This document shows positions 45,743 to 53,674 of a stretch of DNA of 64,000 nt, in pieces; position 1 is the first letter of the stretch; every line of letters starts with the position of its first letter. The notes beneath the pieces are model-generated. The model was not told the DNA's origin, did not search any database, and saw only the letters and a list, made by a program, of their open reading frames with translations. Origin of the DNA: Marinilabilia salmonicolor JCM 21150 (GTDB lineage Bacteria > Bacteroidota > Bacteroidia > Bacteroidales > Marinilabiliaceae); the NCBI RefSeq assembly GCF_000259075.1, contig NZ_AJKI01000001.1, forward strand, positions 62,001-126,000, written 5' to 3'. The position numbers were made by a program, and so were the translations under genes.

Positions 45743-45985
45743 GTGCAACGAGCCACCAACAAAATATTGATCGTGCCATCAATAAGCCTGCAACATAGCT
45801 TAAAAAAATGGTGTCGAAAAATAGTTGTAAGTAATTAATAATGAACGTGCAGTAACCGTGCAATAAACCTACAACGAACGAGCAACGAAATGTTGATGGC
45901 CCGGAAAAAGAGCAGAAGTAATACGATAAACTGTTCAGTCTGCGCTTTTTGAATCATTCCGATTTCATTGGCTTTATTCATGTTT
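45743..45985. repeat. Island repeat family, copy C
   Basis: Body only (no head): GCAACGAGCCACCAACAAAA, AATAATGAACGTGCAGTAAC and CAACGAAATGTTGATGGC. A tail follows with a GCAGAA..ACGATAAA..TCTGCGC hairpin that is shared with copy E. Confidence 0.7.
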
Positions 45986-46076
45986 GATGGTTCTTGATCC
46001 TAAAACAGTTAATAGCTATTCGAAAATGAGTTAATAAGCAAATCAATTTTGGATTATTTAAATAAAAAACATCAAT

Positions 46077-46367
46077 ATGGAAATTACAGATAATACACCT
46101 ATCGTTATGCTTACAGTTGGTCAATTGAAGGAGGTAATAAGACAAGAAATAGAACAAAGCGAGCTTAAGCTTAAAGAAGAGAAGAGTGAAGAAGTAGTGG
46201 AATATGCATATGGGTTAGGTGGTATCAGAGATATGTTTAATGTATCCCATGCTACGGCTCAGAAATATAAAAATGGTATTTTAAAGGATGCGGTAATACA
46301 AAATGGCCGAAAAATTATTATTGATGTAAAAAAAGCAAGAGAATTATTTGCCAACAGCAAACAATGA
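46077..46367 (+). CDS. DUF3853-type DNA-binding protein
   Basis: A 96-residue protein. The opening LTVGQLKEVIRQEIEQ is followed by a helix-turn-helix (GGIRDMFNVSHATAQKYKNGILKDAVIQNGRKIIIDVKKARELF) that closely fits the DUF3853 family of Bacteroidota mobile elements, thought to be small regulators or excision helpers. It has its own promoter region and stands between copies C and D of the island repeat. Family call is confident, function is not. Confidence 0.85.
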   Translation: MEITDNTPIVMLTVGQLKEVIRQEIEQSELKLKEEKSEEVVEYAYGLGGIRDMFNVSHATAQKYKNGILKDAVIQNGRKIIIDVKKARELFANSKQ

Positions 46368-46383
46368 ATTCTTATTTCCGGTT

Positions 46384-46644
46384 TTTTTCTCCGGAGCATA
46401 TTGACCCCCTAATGTGGATATTTCGTTTAAAAAGGTGCTGAATATTTCGTTTGGAGATCTGCTACTTGTCAAGAATGGTACAAATGCCACCATCGAGCCT
46501 GCACAAGCCACCAATAAAATGTTGACGGAGCCATCAACAAGCCTGCAACAAAGCTTAAGAAAGTAGTGTTGAAAAACAGATGTAAATAATTAATAATGAA
46601 CGCACAGTAACCGTGCAACGAGCCTGCAACGATTTGTTGATGGC
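46384..46644. repeat. Island repeat family, copy D
   Basis: Complete head (CCGGAGCATATTGACCCCCT) and body, including CAATAAAATGTTG, AATAATGAACGCACAGTAAC and GCAACGATTTGTTGATGGC. It is joined to copy E by the same kind of linker as A-B (TTATTGGGAA..TTTTCTCCG). Confidence 0.75.
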
Positions 46645-46674
46645 AATGAAAGTCCTGCAAATTATTGGGAATTT

Positions 46675-46995
46675 CTTTTCTCCGGACCATATTGACCCCC
46701 TAATTTGGTTATTTCGGTTTGAATTGTGCCATTAGCAAAAAAATAGGCAAATGCCACCAACAAACCTGCAACAAGCCACCAACAAAATGTTGGTCGTGCC
46801 ATCAACAAGCCCGCAACAAAGCATTAAAAATTAGTATTGAGGGAACAGATATAAATAATTGATAATGAACACACAGTAACCGTGCAACGAGCCTGCAACG
46901 AGCCTGCAACGAAATGTTAATGGCTTAAATTCGCGCAGAAAGAACACGATAAAATGTTTTTTCTGCGCGTATTCAAGCTTTTCGGCTTCATTGTC
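46675..46995. repeat. Island repeat family, copy E (most complete)
   Basis: Head, body and tail are all present. The body has CCAACAAAATGTTGG as a perfect palindrome and two consecutive GCAACGAGCCT units. The tail is a GCGCAGAAA / TTTCTGCGC hairpin followed by CTTTTCGGCTTCATTG, as in copy C. The rest of the 1-kb gap to the next gene (46996-47373) holds a terminator but no gene. Confidence 0.75.
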
Positions 46996-47147
46996 AAATT
47001 GTGTAGTTGATTTTTCCAAGTTCTACTGGAATCTCCTGGAATTAGTGGTAGGTCTTCCGGAAACCTTTAATACTTGTTTGAATTTTTCGCATTGTTTTGG
47101 TCTTATTCATTTTTTGCTATTTTTGTTGCTGGGTTAGGGTTAAGGTT

Positions 47148-47185
47148 AAAACGGGTTTGTCAGAATGCTGGCAGCCCGTTTTTTT
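47148..47185 (+). terminator. Hairpin terminator
   Basis: ACGGG..CTG / CAG..CCCGT stem followed by TTTTTTT. No gene ends directly upstream; it could end a transcript from the repeat region or DUF3853 gene. Confidence 0.6.
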
Positions 47186-47373
47186 GTTTCTGCCAGCCTT
47201 TTCTGATAACTAATTTTTTATCCTTCAAAATATTTTTGTTGAGGTCAGGGTCTTGAGTTTTTTATTAAAACTGAAAAATCGTCGAAAGTTTTTAAATTTG
47301 AGTTTGTTGTAATATTATCTGCTTTTTTGAGTCGTATAAAATTTTATTTTTAAATAAACTTCATGATATATTT

Positions 47374-48183
47374 ATGAGTGATATAAAAGCACCTTTCGGA
47401 TACATTGTTGGTTTATTTGATGTTTTGGGTTTTGAATATCGATTACGAAAATTTGGTCTCACTGAGATTTCAAGAAGGTATGATGAGATTGTTCAATTTG
47501 TAAATGCTAATTCAAAAAAGAACAAAATACTACATGAAGTATTGAATATTAGTGGCCCACTTCACACGAAAGGAGGTCGGCCTGCTATACATTATGAAAT
47601 AAAAGCAGCACATGCCAGCGATACAATTATAGTGTGGGCCAACCTTGCCTGGAAAATTGCCCAAGGTCAATCATTAAAAACTATTGAGAAATATCAAAAT
47701 AATCCTGTATATGGACATCAATTTAGACCTGTGCCTCTGGAGCCTTTTCTTTCTACTTGCGCAGAGATTGTATGCAAAAGTATTGAAATTGACTTGCCTT
47801 TAAGAGGGGCTATTGCGATGGGAGAAGCAGTTTTTAATGAAAATGACCGTGTTTTTTTGGGTTTGCCTATAGTTGATGCCGCTAGATTAGAAAATAAACA
47901 GAATTGCATAGGAGTTTCAGTGTGTAATTCTTATTTGGAACAAAGCGATCATAGGAATTTTTTTCTTCCTTACAGTAACCAATTTAAAACCGATTTCTTA
48001 GAACCTAGAAAAGAATATGCATTGAACTGGCCTCTTTATTGGAGAACAAAACGATTAAATGATTTAAAATCAGTTTTTGAAGAATTATCCGAAAAGAATA
48101 ACAACCATCAGTATTATCTGAATACACTTGAATTTATTGAATATTCAGAGATTTTTGATTATAAGGCTTATTGGAACCGCTAA
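47374..48183 (+). CDS. Class III nucleotidyl cyclase-like protein
   Basis: A 269-residue soluble protein. The order of motifs follows class III cyclases: first strand with Asp16 (YIVGLFDVLGFEYRL), second acidic site SDT with Asp83, and LRGAIAMGEAVF near 143-154 with FLGLPIVDAARLE near 161-173 (matching the LRIGIHTGE and VNLAARLE segments). Substrate-specifying residues are not recognisable, so cyclase activity is uncertain. A stand-alone cyclase in a defence island beside a small helical protein recalls cyclic-nucleotide defence systems, but this is inference. Confidence 0.6.
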   Translation: MSDIKAPFGYIVGLFDVLGFEYRLRKFGLTEISRRYDEIVQFVNANSKKNKILHEVLNISGPLHTKGGRPAIHYEIKAAHASDTIIVWANLAWKIAQGQSLKTIEKYQNNPVYGHQFRPVPLEPFLSTCAEIVCKSIEIDLPLRGAIAMGEAVFNENDRVFLGLPIVDAARLENKQNCIGVSVCNSYLEQSDHRNFFLPYSNQFKTDFLEPRKEYALNWPLYWRTKRLNDLKSVFEELSEKNNNHQYYLNTLEFIEYSEIFDYKAYWNR

Positions 48184-48323
48184 TGCTATCTTAGCTTTTT
48201 TTTGTAATTGAGTTCGTTAAGTGCTGTTACTTTGTGAAGGCAATAATAATTAACCATTCTTGTTTTGATAATAGTATATCTGTATGTTTTAATAAATTGT
48301 TTTGTAAATACTTATTGATCAAT

Positions 48324-48806
48324 ATGAATGATCTAATTTCCAAAGATGATATTTTAGATGAGATGGTGGCAGCTGCTAGGTTGAGTTCTGAAGCCATTAA
48401 TAGAGAAATGCCTTTTGCTCTAAATAAAGTCCAATATGAAAAATGTTTTCTTATTTTTTTGAATAACGCCAATCTTATATGGACTTATTTTTGCCGTTGG
48501 TTTAAAAGTAATTATCCAGAGAGAAAAAATGAGTGTAAGGAGGAGTTTAATTTAATTCAAACCCTTTTCTTGAATGAGGACGAGCGAAACGCGTGGAACT
48601 CAATAATGGATATTCGGCGGCATCATACTCACCATGGGTATGTTAGAATTATTTTCGATAATCAAAGGGTTCATTCAGGAGAAATAAGGCGAATTAGGCT
48701 TTTGGTTACGGAAGGGAATGACGCAATTTTTAATTTGAATGAAATTGTACCAAATGCATATCAGGGCATGAAGATGATTATTAGTGGTTTTTACCAAAAA
48801 TTTTGA
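48324..48806 (+). CDS. Small helical protein of unknown function, possible HEPN-like
   Basis: A 160-residue protein (ATG at 48324), 140 bases after the cyclase-like gene on the same strand. Almost all helical, with MDIRRHHTHHG near residues 95-105, in which R98-x4-H103 (or R99-x4-H104) fits the Rx4-6H motif of HEPN ribonucleases. The short length and absence of other family signals keep this tentative. It ends before a strong bidirectional terminator. Confidence 0.5.
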   Translation: MNDLISKDDILDEMVAAARLSSEAINREMPFALNKVQYEKCFLIFLNNANLIWTYFCRWFKSNYPERKNECKEEFNLIQTLFLNEDERNAWNSIMDIRRHHTHHGYVRIIFDNQRVHSGEIRRIRLLVTEGNDAIFNLNEIVPNAYQGMKMIISGFYQKF

Positions 48807-48934
48807 AAATGTTTTTTCAAATAGGGAAGAAAAAACTTGAGTGATTTTGCTGTAGGACAAATGATGAATCTTTAATAGGTCACTAATACCTTCTTGAAGT
48901 TAACCTTCGAGAATCTTAACAAGTAATAGGGTAT

Positions 48935-48980
48935 GAAAAAGCGCAAATTCTTGGTTTTGAACTGAGATTTGCGCTTTTTC
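48935..48980. terminator. Bidirectional terminator between the helical protein and integrase genes
   Basis: A perfect 14-bp stem GAAAAAGCGCAAAT / ATTTGCGCTTTTTC with A and T runs on the outer sides lies between two convergent genes. Confidence 0.92.
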
Positions 48981-48998
48981 ATATTCAAAAGTCAATCA

Positions 48999-50213
48999 TC
49001 AATACCTCCCCGCAATTTTTTGCATATTCTTTTTAATCAGATTTTCCGTAGTTCGGGCATACCGTTGCGTCATTTTGATGTTGGAGTGGCCCAGCGTTTT
49101 GGAGACCACTTCCAGTGGCATATCATTTTCCAATGCCACAGTTGTCGCAAAGGTGTGCCTGGCGGTATGGGTGGAAATTGCTTTTTCGATGCCGCAGAGG
49201 TCTGCAATTTCTTTCAGGTAGCTGTTCATCTTTTGGTTGCTCAATACCGGCAGTAATATGTCTTTGTCCTGTAATTCCGGTTTGTTCTGATATTTTTCAA
49301 GCAACCGGCGGGCCGCATCAATTACAAAAATGGTGCTCATTTGATTGGTTTTTTGCCGTTTCTTGTGAATCCACAGAAAACCGTCCTTGTCTGTTGCCAG
49401 ATGTTCCGGTTTGAGTGTTTTTACATCCGAAAAGGCCAGTCCGGTGTAGCAACAAAAAAGAAAAATATCGCGCACCTGGTCAATGCGCTCAATATGTAAC
49501 TCTTTTTTGCGGATTGCTTCCAGTTCTTCATCGGTTAAGTAAACGGCATCCACCTGGTTTAACTTGAATTTAATGGTAGCAAACGGATCCTTCTTCATCC
49601 AACCATTTGCCAGGGCAATTCTGACAATCTTTTTGAAGTTTTTCAGATATTTGGTGGTGGAGTTGTGTCCGCAGTTGCGCTCCGTTTTAAAATAAAGCTC
49701 ATAATCCTTTACAAATTGTTGGTTGAGATCATCCAGCGCCAGGTCTTCTTGTTTGTAGCGCCAGCGAATAAAATCCCGGGTATGCTTGTAGCTTGTTTCG
49801 TATCTTTCCACGGTACCCGGTGCAAAGTCTATGCCCACCAGTTTTTTGGCATTGTCATTGTGTTCCTTAAAAATCTTCAGGATGGTGCGTCTTTGTTCCT
49901 TTTTGCCTAAGAATCTTTCCTGAACCAATCGGGGAGTGACGGGCTCTTCTTCGTAGGACAGATAGTCAATAATAGAGAGGAGGCGCTTTTTGGTTTTGTT
50001 TAAAGCCTCATTGATCTCTTCCGCATTGGGAGCAGTCCTTTTTACCTTTTCCTGGACGTCGCTCCAGTATTTGGGCTTTAAACTCTTTTTGGCTGCAAAC
50101 TCTGTGCGCTCTTTGTTGATAGTGATTCTTACAAAAATTGGAGCTTCTCCATTTTTCAGCAGTTTTGTTCTTTTAATAAAGAACAGGATTTTGACGTTTT
50201 TTAGTCCACTCAT
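48999..50213 (-). CDS. Tyrosine recombinase (site-specific integrase)
   Basis: A 404-residue integrase of the Bacteroidota phage-integrase group: an N-terminal arm-binding-like domain, a SAM-like core-binding domain (about 100-200, NSTTKYLKNFKKIVRIAL), and the catalytic domain with TGLAFSDVKTL (the first arginine position is atypical, as is usual in this group), HTARHTFAT, LGHSNIKMTQRYAR with the tyrosine nucleophile. It sits 260 bases from the tRNA-Ser 3' end, which supports its role in integrating this island there. Confidence 0.93.
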   Translation of the reverse strand: MSGLKNVKILFFIKRTKLLKNGEAPIFVRITINKERTEFAAKKSLKPKYWSDVQEKVKRTAPNAEEINEALNKTKKRLLSIIDYLSYEEEPVTPRLVQERFLGKKEQRRTILKIFKEHNDNAKKLVGIDFAPGTVERYETSYKHTRDFIRWRYKQEDLALDDLNQQFVKDYELYFKTERNCGHNSTTKYLKNFKKIVRIALANGWMKKDPFATIKFKLNQVDAVYLTDEELEAIRKKELHIERIDQVRDIFLFCCYTGLAFSDVKTLKPEHLATDKDGFLWIHKKRQKTNQMSTIFVIDAARRLLEKYQNKPELQDKDILLPVLSNQKMNSYLKEIADLCGIEKAISTHTARHTFATTVALENDMPLEVVSKTLGHSNIKMTQRYARTTENLIKKNMQKIAGRY

Positions 50214-50350
50214 AACAGTTAATTTAATAGTTAATTTTGATGTAAAACTATCGTTATGAGCTCATTTTTGAAGTTTCTGAATCGCAGTAATACAGGGCGA
50301 TTGGGGGCAATTTGGAGCAATTTCTGGTGGACTAAAATTCCGGTTTATAA

Positions 50351-50369
50351 AGTCCTCCGTAAGTCCACC
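50351..50369 (+). promoter_or_regulatory. Candidate recombinase arm-binding site, tRNA-proximal end
   Basis: AGTCCTCCGTAAGTCCACC matches the site at 23082-23100 in 17 of 19 bases. An inverted GGTGGACT lies 20 bases to the left, so several sites may flank the att core. Confidence 0.5.
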
Positions 50370-50416
50370 AAAAAATTGCGTTTTTCTGCCCTTTTATGCA
50401 CCGTTGTGCACCAAAA

Positions 50417-50449
50417 AAAAAGCCTGTAAGTGTTGACTTACAGGCTTTT
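50417..50449 (-). terminator. Terminator downstream of tRNA-Ser
   Basis: Stem AAAAGCCTGTAAGT / ACTTACAGGCTTTT, followed on the minus strand by a T-run. It is on the island side of the att site, so it came with the element. Confidence 0.85.
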
Positions 50450-50472
50450 ACTTCTTTTTGCTTTTCTTCTCA

Positions 50473-50487
50473 GCGGAGAGAGAGGGA
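50473..50487. repeat. Island attachment site, tRNA-proximal copy
   Basis: GCGGAGAGAGAGGGA overlaps the last 14 bases of tRNA-Ser and is exactly repeated at 23009-23023. Confidence 0.75.
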
Positions 50488-50558
50488 TTCGAACCCCCGG
50501 TACCTCGCGGTACAACGGTTTTCAAGACCGCCGCATTCGACCACTCTGCCATCTCTCC
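50474..50558 (-). tRNA. tRNA-Ser (anticodon UGA)
   Basis: An 85-nt type II tRNA on the minus strand: 7-bp acceptor stem GGAGAGA / TCTCTCC, D-arm with GGCAGAGTGGTCGAATGCGGC, anticodon loop CTTGAAA with TGA at 50522-50524, long variable arm (TTGTACCGCGAGGTACC) and GGTTCGAATCC T-arm. No CCA is encoded. The 3' end contains the island att site and is regenerated by the element. Confidence 0.97.
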
Positions 50559-50692
50559 AGTCGAACATCGTATTTGCTTATTCAGCTTGTGAAACCGTGT
50601 GTTTCTCTGTCAAAGCGGTTGCAAAATTAGGTGTTTTATTGAAATCACAAAACCTTTTGGGTAAAAAAAACAGACAATTTTTCAATGTGAGG

Positions 50693-52126
50693 CTAATCTT
50701 GTTGTATCTCAGAATTTTGAGAAGAAGCTTTTTTTTCAAAAATCTCATCCAGTTCTTTGGCCATGGTCACTCCTTGTTTAATCCGGTCGGCCATTCCAAT
50801 GCCGTCGCGAAGATTTCCTCCCAGCAGGAGGCCGGGAAAATGATTTTGAATACCTTCCACAGCCTTTATCCGTTCTCCGGTTGAAACACCATATTGTGGG
50901 ATGGCGTGTGTGTGGCGGAAAATCCGGAGGAGCTCAGGTTTTTTATCCGGAACCATCATCATTTTCTGCAGTTCAGGAAACACCAGTTTTTCTATCTCTT
51001 CATCCGTGAGGTTAACCATATCGGGGTTTCTTACTCCTCCCAGAAAAATCGATAGCAGTGCCCCGCCTTTGGGGGCTCTGTTTTTCAGAAAGGCGGAAAG
51101 AAAAAGTACACCCAGGATATCGCGATGTTCGCGGGAGGGAACAAGACCTCCAAAAGCTTTCAGAGGAATGCCGCGCCACTCTTTGTAACCGATGGCCACC
51201 TGTACCACTTTAGCGTAAACAAGGTTGGTGATTTTTTGTTTCTCATCATCGCGCAGGAATGGCAGGAGGTTGGGGACTTCATGTGCGCCAGTAGTTGTAA
51301 TCAGGGCATCACTCTCCATTAGTTTTGTCTCGCCCTGGTGCTCAAATTTAGCAGTGAAGACGTTATTGGCAGGACAAACACTAAGATTGTTACATCCCAA
51401 AAGAATTTCCTCCTTATCAAACTTCTCTGTGATTGCATTGACCAGATTATCAAGTCCTCCGGCCATGGAGAACATTTTTTTGTTGGCTTTTTTATGGTAA
51501 TTGTATAATTCCGGATTGCTTTTCTTTTCTCTGGCAAGTTCTGCATGTTTCTTGAAAGTTCCTTTAATAAAGCTTCCGTAATTATGCTCCAGGTTGTAGA
51601 GTTTGGGGAGTGCGTAACGTGTCACGAGTTGTGATGGGTCGCCTGCATATATTCCCAGAATGAATGGGTCAACTGCATATTCCAGGAATGATTTACCCAT
51701 TCTTCGTTTGACCATTTCGGCAAGTGTCTCATCCGGATTTTTCCCTGGTTTTCTGAAAGGCTCAGTCAGTAACCTGAGTTTATCTCTCCAGGAGAAAAGG
51801 GGTGTTTTAATACCTGCTTTCATGCAGGAGGGGAGATCGTGCCAGCGCCCTTCTTTCCAGATCAGGCGCCGTTTGGCTTCTTCATTGGCCGGTTCCACCT
51901 CTGCCTGGTCTCCCAGTTCTTCGAACAGTTCGGCAACTTCCGGATGAGAAATCATGCCGGTATTTGGTCCACTTTCAAAGACAAAACCTTCTTCACGATG
52001 GGTGTGAATGGCTCCACCGGTTCTGAGATCTTTTTCCAGAATGGTAACTTTCCATCCGGCCTTTTTAAGATAATAAGCCGTGGTAAGTCCGGTGAGTCCT
52101 GCACCAATGATAGTTGCTTTCTTCAT
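50693..52126 (-). CDS. hemG: Protoporphyrinogen oxidase (HemY-type)
   Basis: A 477-residue FAD enzyme that oxidises protoporphyrinogen IX to protoporphyrin IX. The ATG at 52126 places the dinucleotide-binding motif IIGAGLTGLTTAYYL at the N-terminus. Family segments include GGAIHTHREEGFVFESGPNT, PFILGIYAGDPSQL and the C-terminal LLLGGNLRDGIGMADRIKQG. It follows hemN on the same strand, consistent with late haem synthesis genes kept together. Symbol hemG is used broadly; the protein is of the oxygen-dependent HemY type. Confidence 0.93.
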   Translation of the reverse strand: MKKATIIGAGLTGLTTAYYLKKAGWKVTILEKDLRTGGAIHTHREEGFVFESGPNTGMISHPEVAELFEELGDQAEVEPANEEAKRRLIWKEGRWHDLPSCMKAGIKTPLFSWRDKLRLLTEPFRKPGKNPDETLAEMVKRRMGKSFLEYAVDPFILGIYAGDPSQLVTRYALPKLYNLEHNYGSFIKGTFKKHAELAREKKSNPELYNYHKKANKKMFSMAGGLDNLVNAITEKFDKEEILLGCNNLSVCPANNVFTAKFEHQGETKLMESDALITTTGAHEVPNLLPFLRDDEKQKITNLVYAKVVQVAIGYKEWRGIPLKAFGGLVPSREHRDILGVLFLSAFLKNRAPKGGALLSIFLGGVRNPDMVNLTDEEIEKLVFPELQKMMMVPDKKPELLRIFRHTHAIPQYGVSTGERIKAVEGIQNHFPGLLLGGNLRDGIGMADRIKQGVTMAKELDEIFEKKASSQNSEIQQD

Positions 52127-52159
52127 AGAATGCGATGATGTTTTAGGCCCCACGTGGGG

Positions 52160-52225
52160 GCTGGGTGTTAATAAAGATTGAGGCTGAGGTTAAGGTTAAG
52201 ACTGAGGTTGAGTTTAAGATGAATT
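52160..52225. other. Degenerate GAGGTTAAGG-type low-complexity spacer
   Basis: A run of loosely repeated purine-rich 6-mers (GAGGCT, GAGGTT, AAGGTT, AAGACT) between hemN and hemG. Similar short pyrimidine-rich repeats occur at 55005-55090 and 60220-60265. Confidence 0.5.
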
Positions 52226-52303
52226 CTCAGTATCCAGCTCCTAACCTTCAACGTTCACCCATCCTTACGTCTCCCTTGGGGGGATTAGGGGGCCCTTCCT
52301 TTC

Positions 52304-53674
52304 TCAAATCGTCTTAGAGAAACGTTTTTCCCCTGCATTAAGTTTAGGATCAAAAATAGCGGCAATGTTTCGGATAAGAAAACGGCCTGTATTTGTGACA
52401 GTTATTTCGTTTTTGTCAAAGGTTAACAATCCGTCTTCATCCAGGGGTACAAGTCTTTCTGCATCAAAATCGGTCAGCCTTTTTAGCTCTTCTGGGGTTT
52501 TATCAATGCGTCGGGCCACTTCTTCCCAGTTCAACCGGTTGTTGCACATAATTTCGTTGATAACCTCACGCACCGCAATATCGGTATCATCCATCCGATA
52601 ACCTTTTTCTACGGGAGCTTCTCCTTTTTTTATGGCTTCGATATATGCAGGTACATTTTTGGTGTTTTGTACGTAGGCATTGTGCAGCTGACTGATAGCC
52701 GACATCCCGAAGGCATAGACCTGTCCGGTGGTGTCGCGGGTGCAATATCCCTGGAAGTTCCGGTGCAGCGTTTTGCTTTTGATGGCGACGCTCAGGGGGT
52801 CTTCCGGGAGGGCGTAATGATCCATCCCGATAGCTATATACCCTGCGTCCAGGAGTGTCTCTCTGGCATTATTAAACATTTGCATTTTCTCATCCGGCCC
52901 CGGAATGCCATTTTTTTCCAGTGTTTTCTGATGGTTTTTTACCCAGGGGACATGTGCATACGAAAAAGTTACAATTCTGTCGGGACGGGCATCTATGGCC
53001 TGTTTTATGGACTCATTGAACGATTCTGGTGTTTGATAAGGGAGTCCGTAGATGAAGTCGAGATTTACCGAAACTCCGTGGTTTCTAAGTATCCGAATGA
53101 TGTCTTTAACGGGCATGGCTGATGGTTCCCGGTTGACAGCAAGCAGAATCTTTTTATCGAAATCCTGAATTCCCAGACTCATACGGTTGAATCCCATTTT
53201 CAGCAGCCGGTCGATGTATTCAATGGTGAGATACGCCGGATTACATTCGATGGCAACTTCTGCGTTGGATGCCATGGTGTAATTGCCATAGATGGCATTC
53301 ATAATCCGTTCAATCTGATCGGCTGAGAGTGCATTGGGGGTTCCACCGCCCCAATGAATTTGAGTGACCTGGCGTGACTTATCAATGTGTCCGGCAATCA
53401 GCTCTATCTCTTTGATGATGGCATCGATGTAATCCTCATACAGATTGTTGTTGCGTGATATGAGGGTGGTGCAACCGCAATAAAAACATAGTTGCGTGCA
53501 AAACGGGATGTGCAGATAAAGGGAAATTGCTTTGGGCTGATGTTCATTTGATTCTTCAACAGCTTTAATGTAGTCCGATGCCGTAAATCCATCTTTAAAA
53601 AAGGTGGCCGGCGGATAACTGGTATATCTGGGTAAAGGTTGGTTGTATTTGTTTAAAAGTTGTTGGTCTATCAT
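52304..53674 (-). CDS. hemN: Oxygen-independent coproporphyrinogen III oxidase
   Basis: A 456-residue radical SAM enzyme converting coproporphyrinogen III to protoporphyrinogen IX without oxygen. The N-terminal YTSYPPATFF and the cluster CTQLCFYCGC (CxxxCxxCxC) are diagnostic of true HemN; HWGGGTPNAL and the C-terminal HemN domain (about 360-450) are also present. Its start overlaps the stop of the upstream permease gene by 4 bases (ATGA), so they are translationally coupled. Confidence 0.96.
   Translation of the reverse strand: MIDQQLLNKYNQPLPRYTSYPPATFFKDGFTASDYIKAVEESNEHQPKAISLYLHIPFCTQLCFYCGCTTLISRNNNLYEDYIDAIIKEIELIAGHIDKSRQVTQIHWGGGTPNALSADQIERIMNAIYGNYTMASNAEVAIECNPAYLTIEYIDRLLKMGFNRMSLGIQDFDKKILLAVNREPSAMPVKDIIRILRNHGVSVNLDFIYGLPYQTPESFNESIKQAIDARPDRIVTFSYAHVPWVKNHQKTLEKNGIPGPDEKMQMFNNARETLLDAGYIAIGMDHYALPEDPLSVAIKSKTLHRNFQGYCTRDTTGQVYAFGMSAISQLHNAYVQNTKNVPAYIEAIKKGEAPVEKGYRMDDTDIAVREVINEIMCNNRLNWEEVARRIDKTPEELKRLTDFDAERLVPLDEDGLLTFDKNEITVTNTGRFLIRNIAAIFDPKLNAGEKRFSKTI

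Larger units (their letters stand above)
23009..50487. mobile_element. tRNA-Ser-integrated genomic island (about 27.5 kb)
   Basis: It is bounded by a 15-bp direct repeat (GCGGAGAGAGAGGGA) at 23009-23023 and 50473-50487, the second copy being the 3' end of tRNA-Ser. A tyrosine recombinase lies directly inside the tRNA-proximal end and an excisionase-type HTH gene near the other. The contents differ from the flanks: AT-rich accessory genes, restriction-modification, toxin-antitoxin and dispersed repeats. Replication-type genes (SF3-like helicase, Toprim primase) are present, but no relaxase, coupling protein or phage capsid gene, so transfer would need help. Boundaries are inferred from the repeat. 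Confidence 0.8.

Noticed and set aside
44120-46920. CRISPR array in the repetitive region
   Set aside because: Repeats are diverged, 160-330 bp long and without uniform spacers, and no cas genes are present.
47374-48183. Confident Pycsar system
   Set aside because: The cyclase-like motifs are degenerate and no known Pycsar effector domain is visible next to it.
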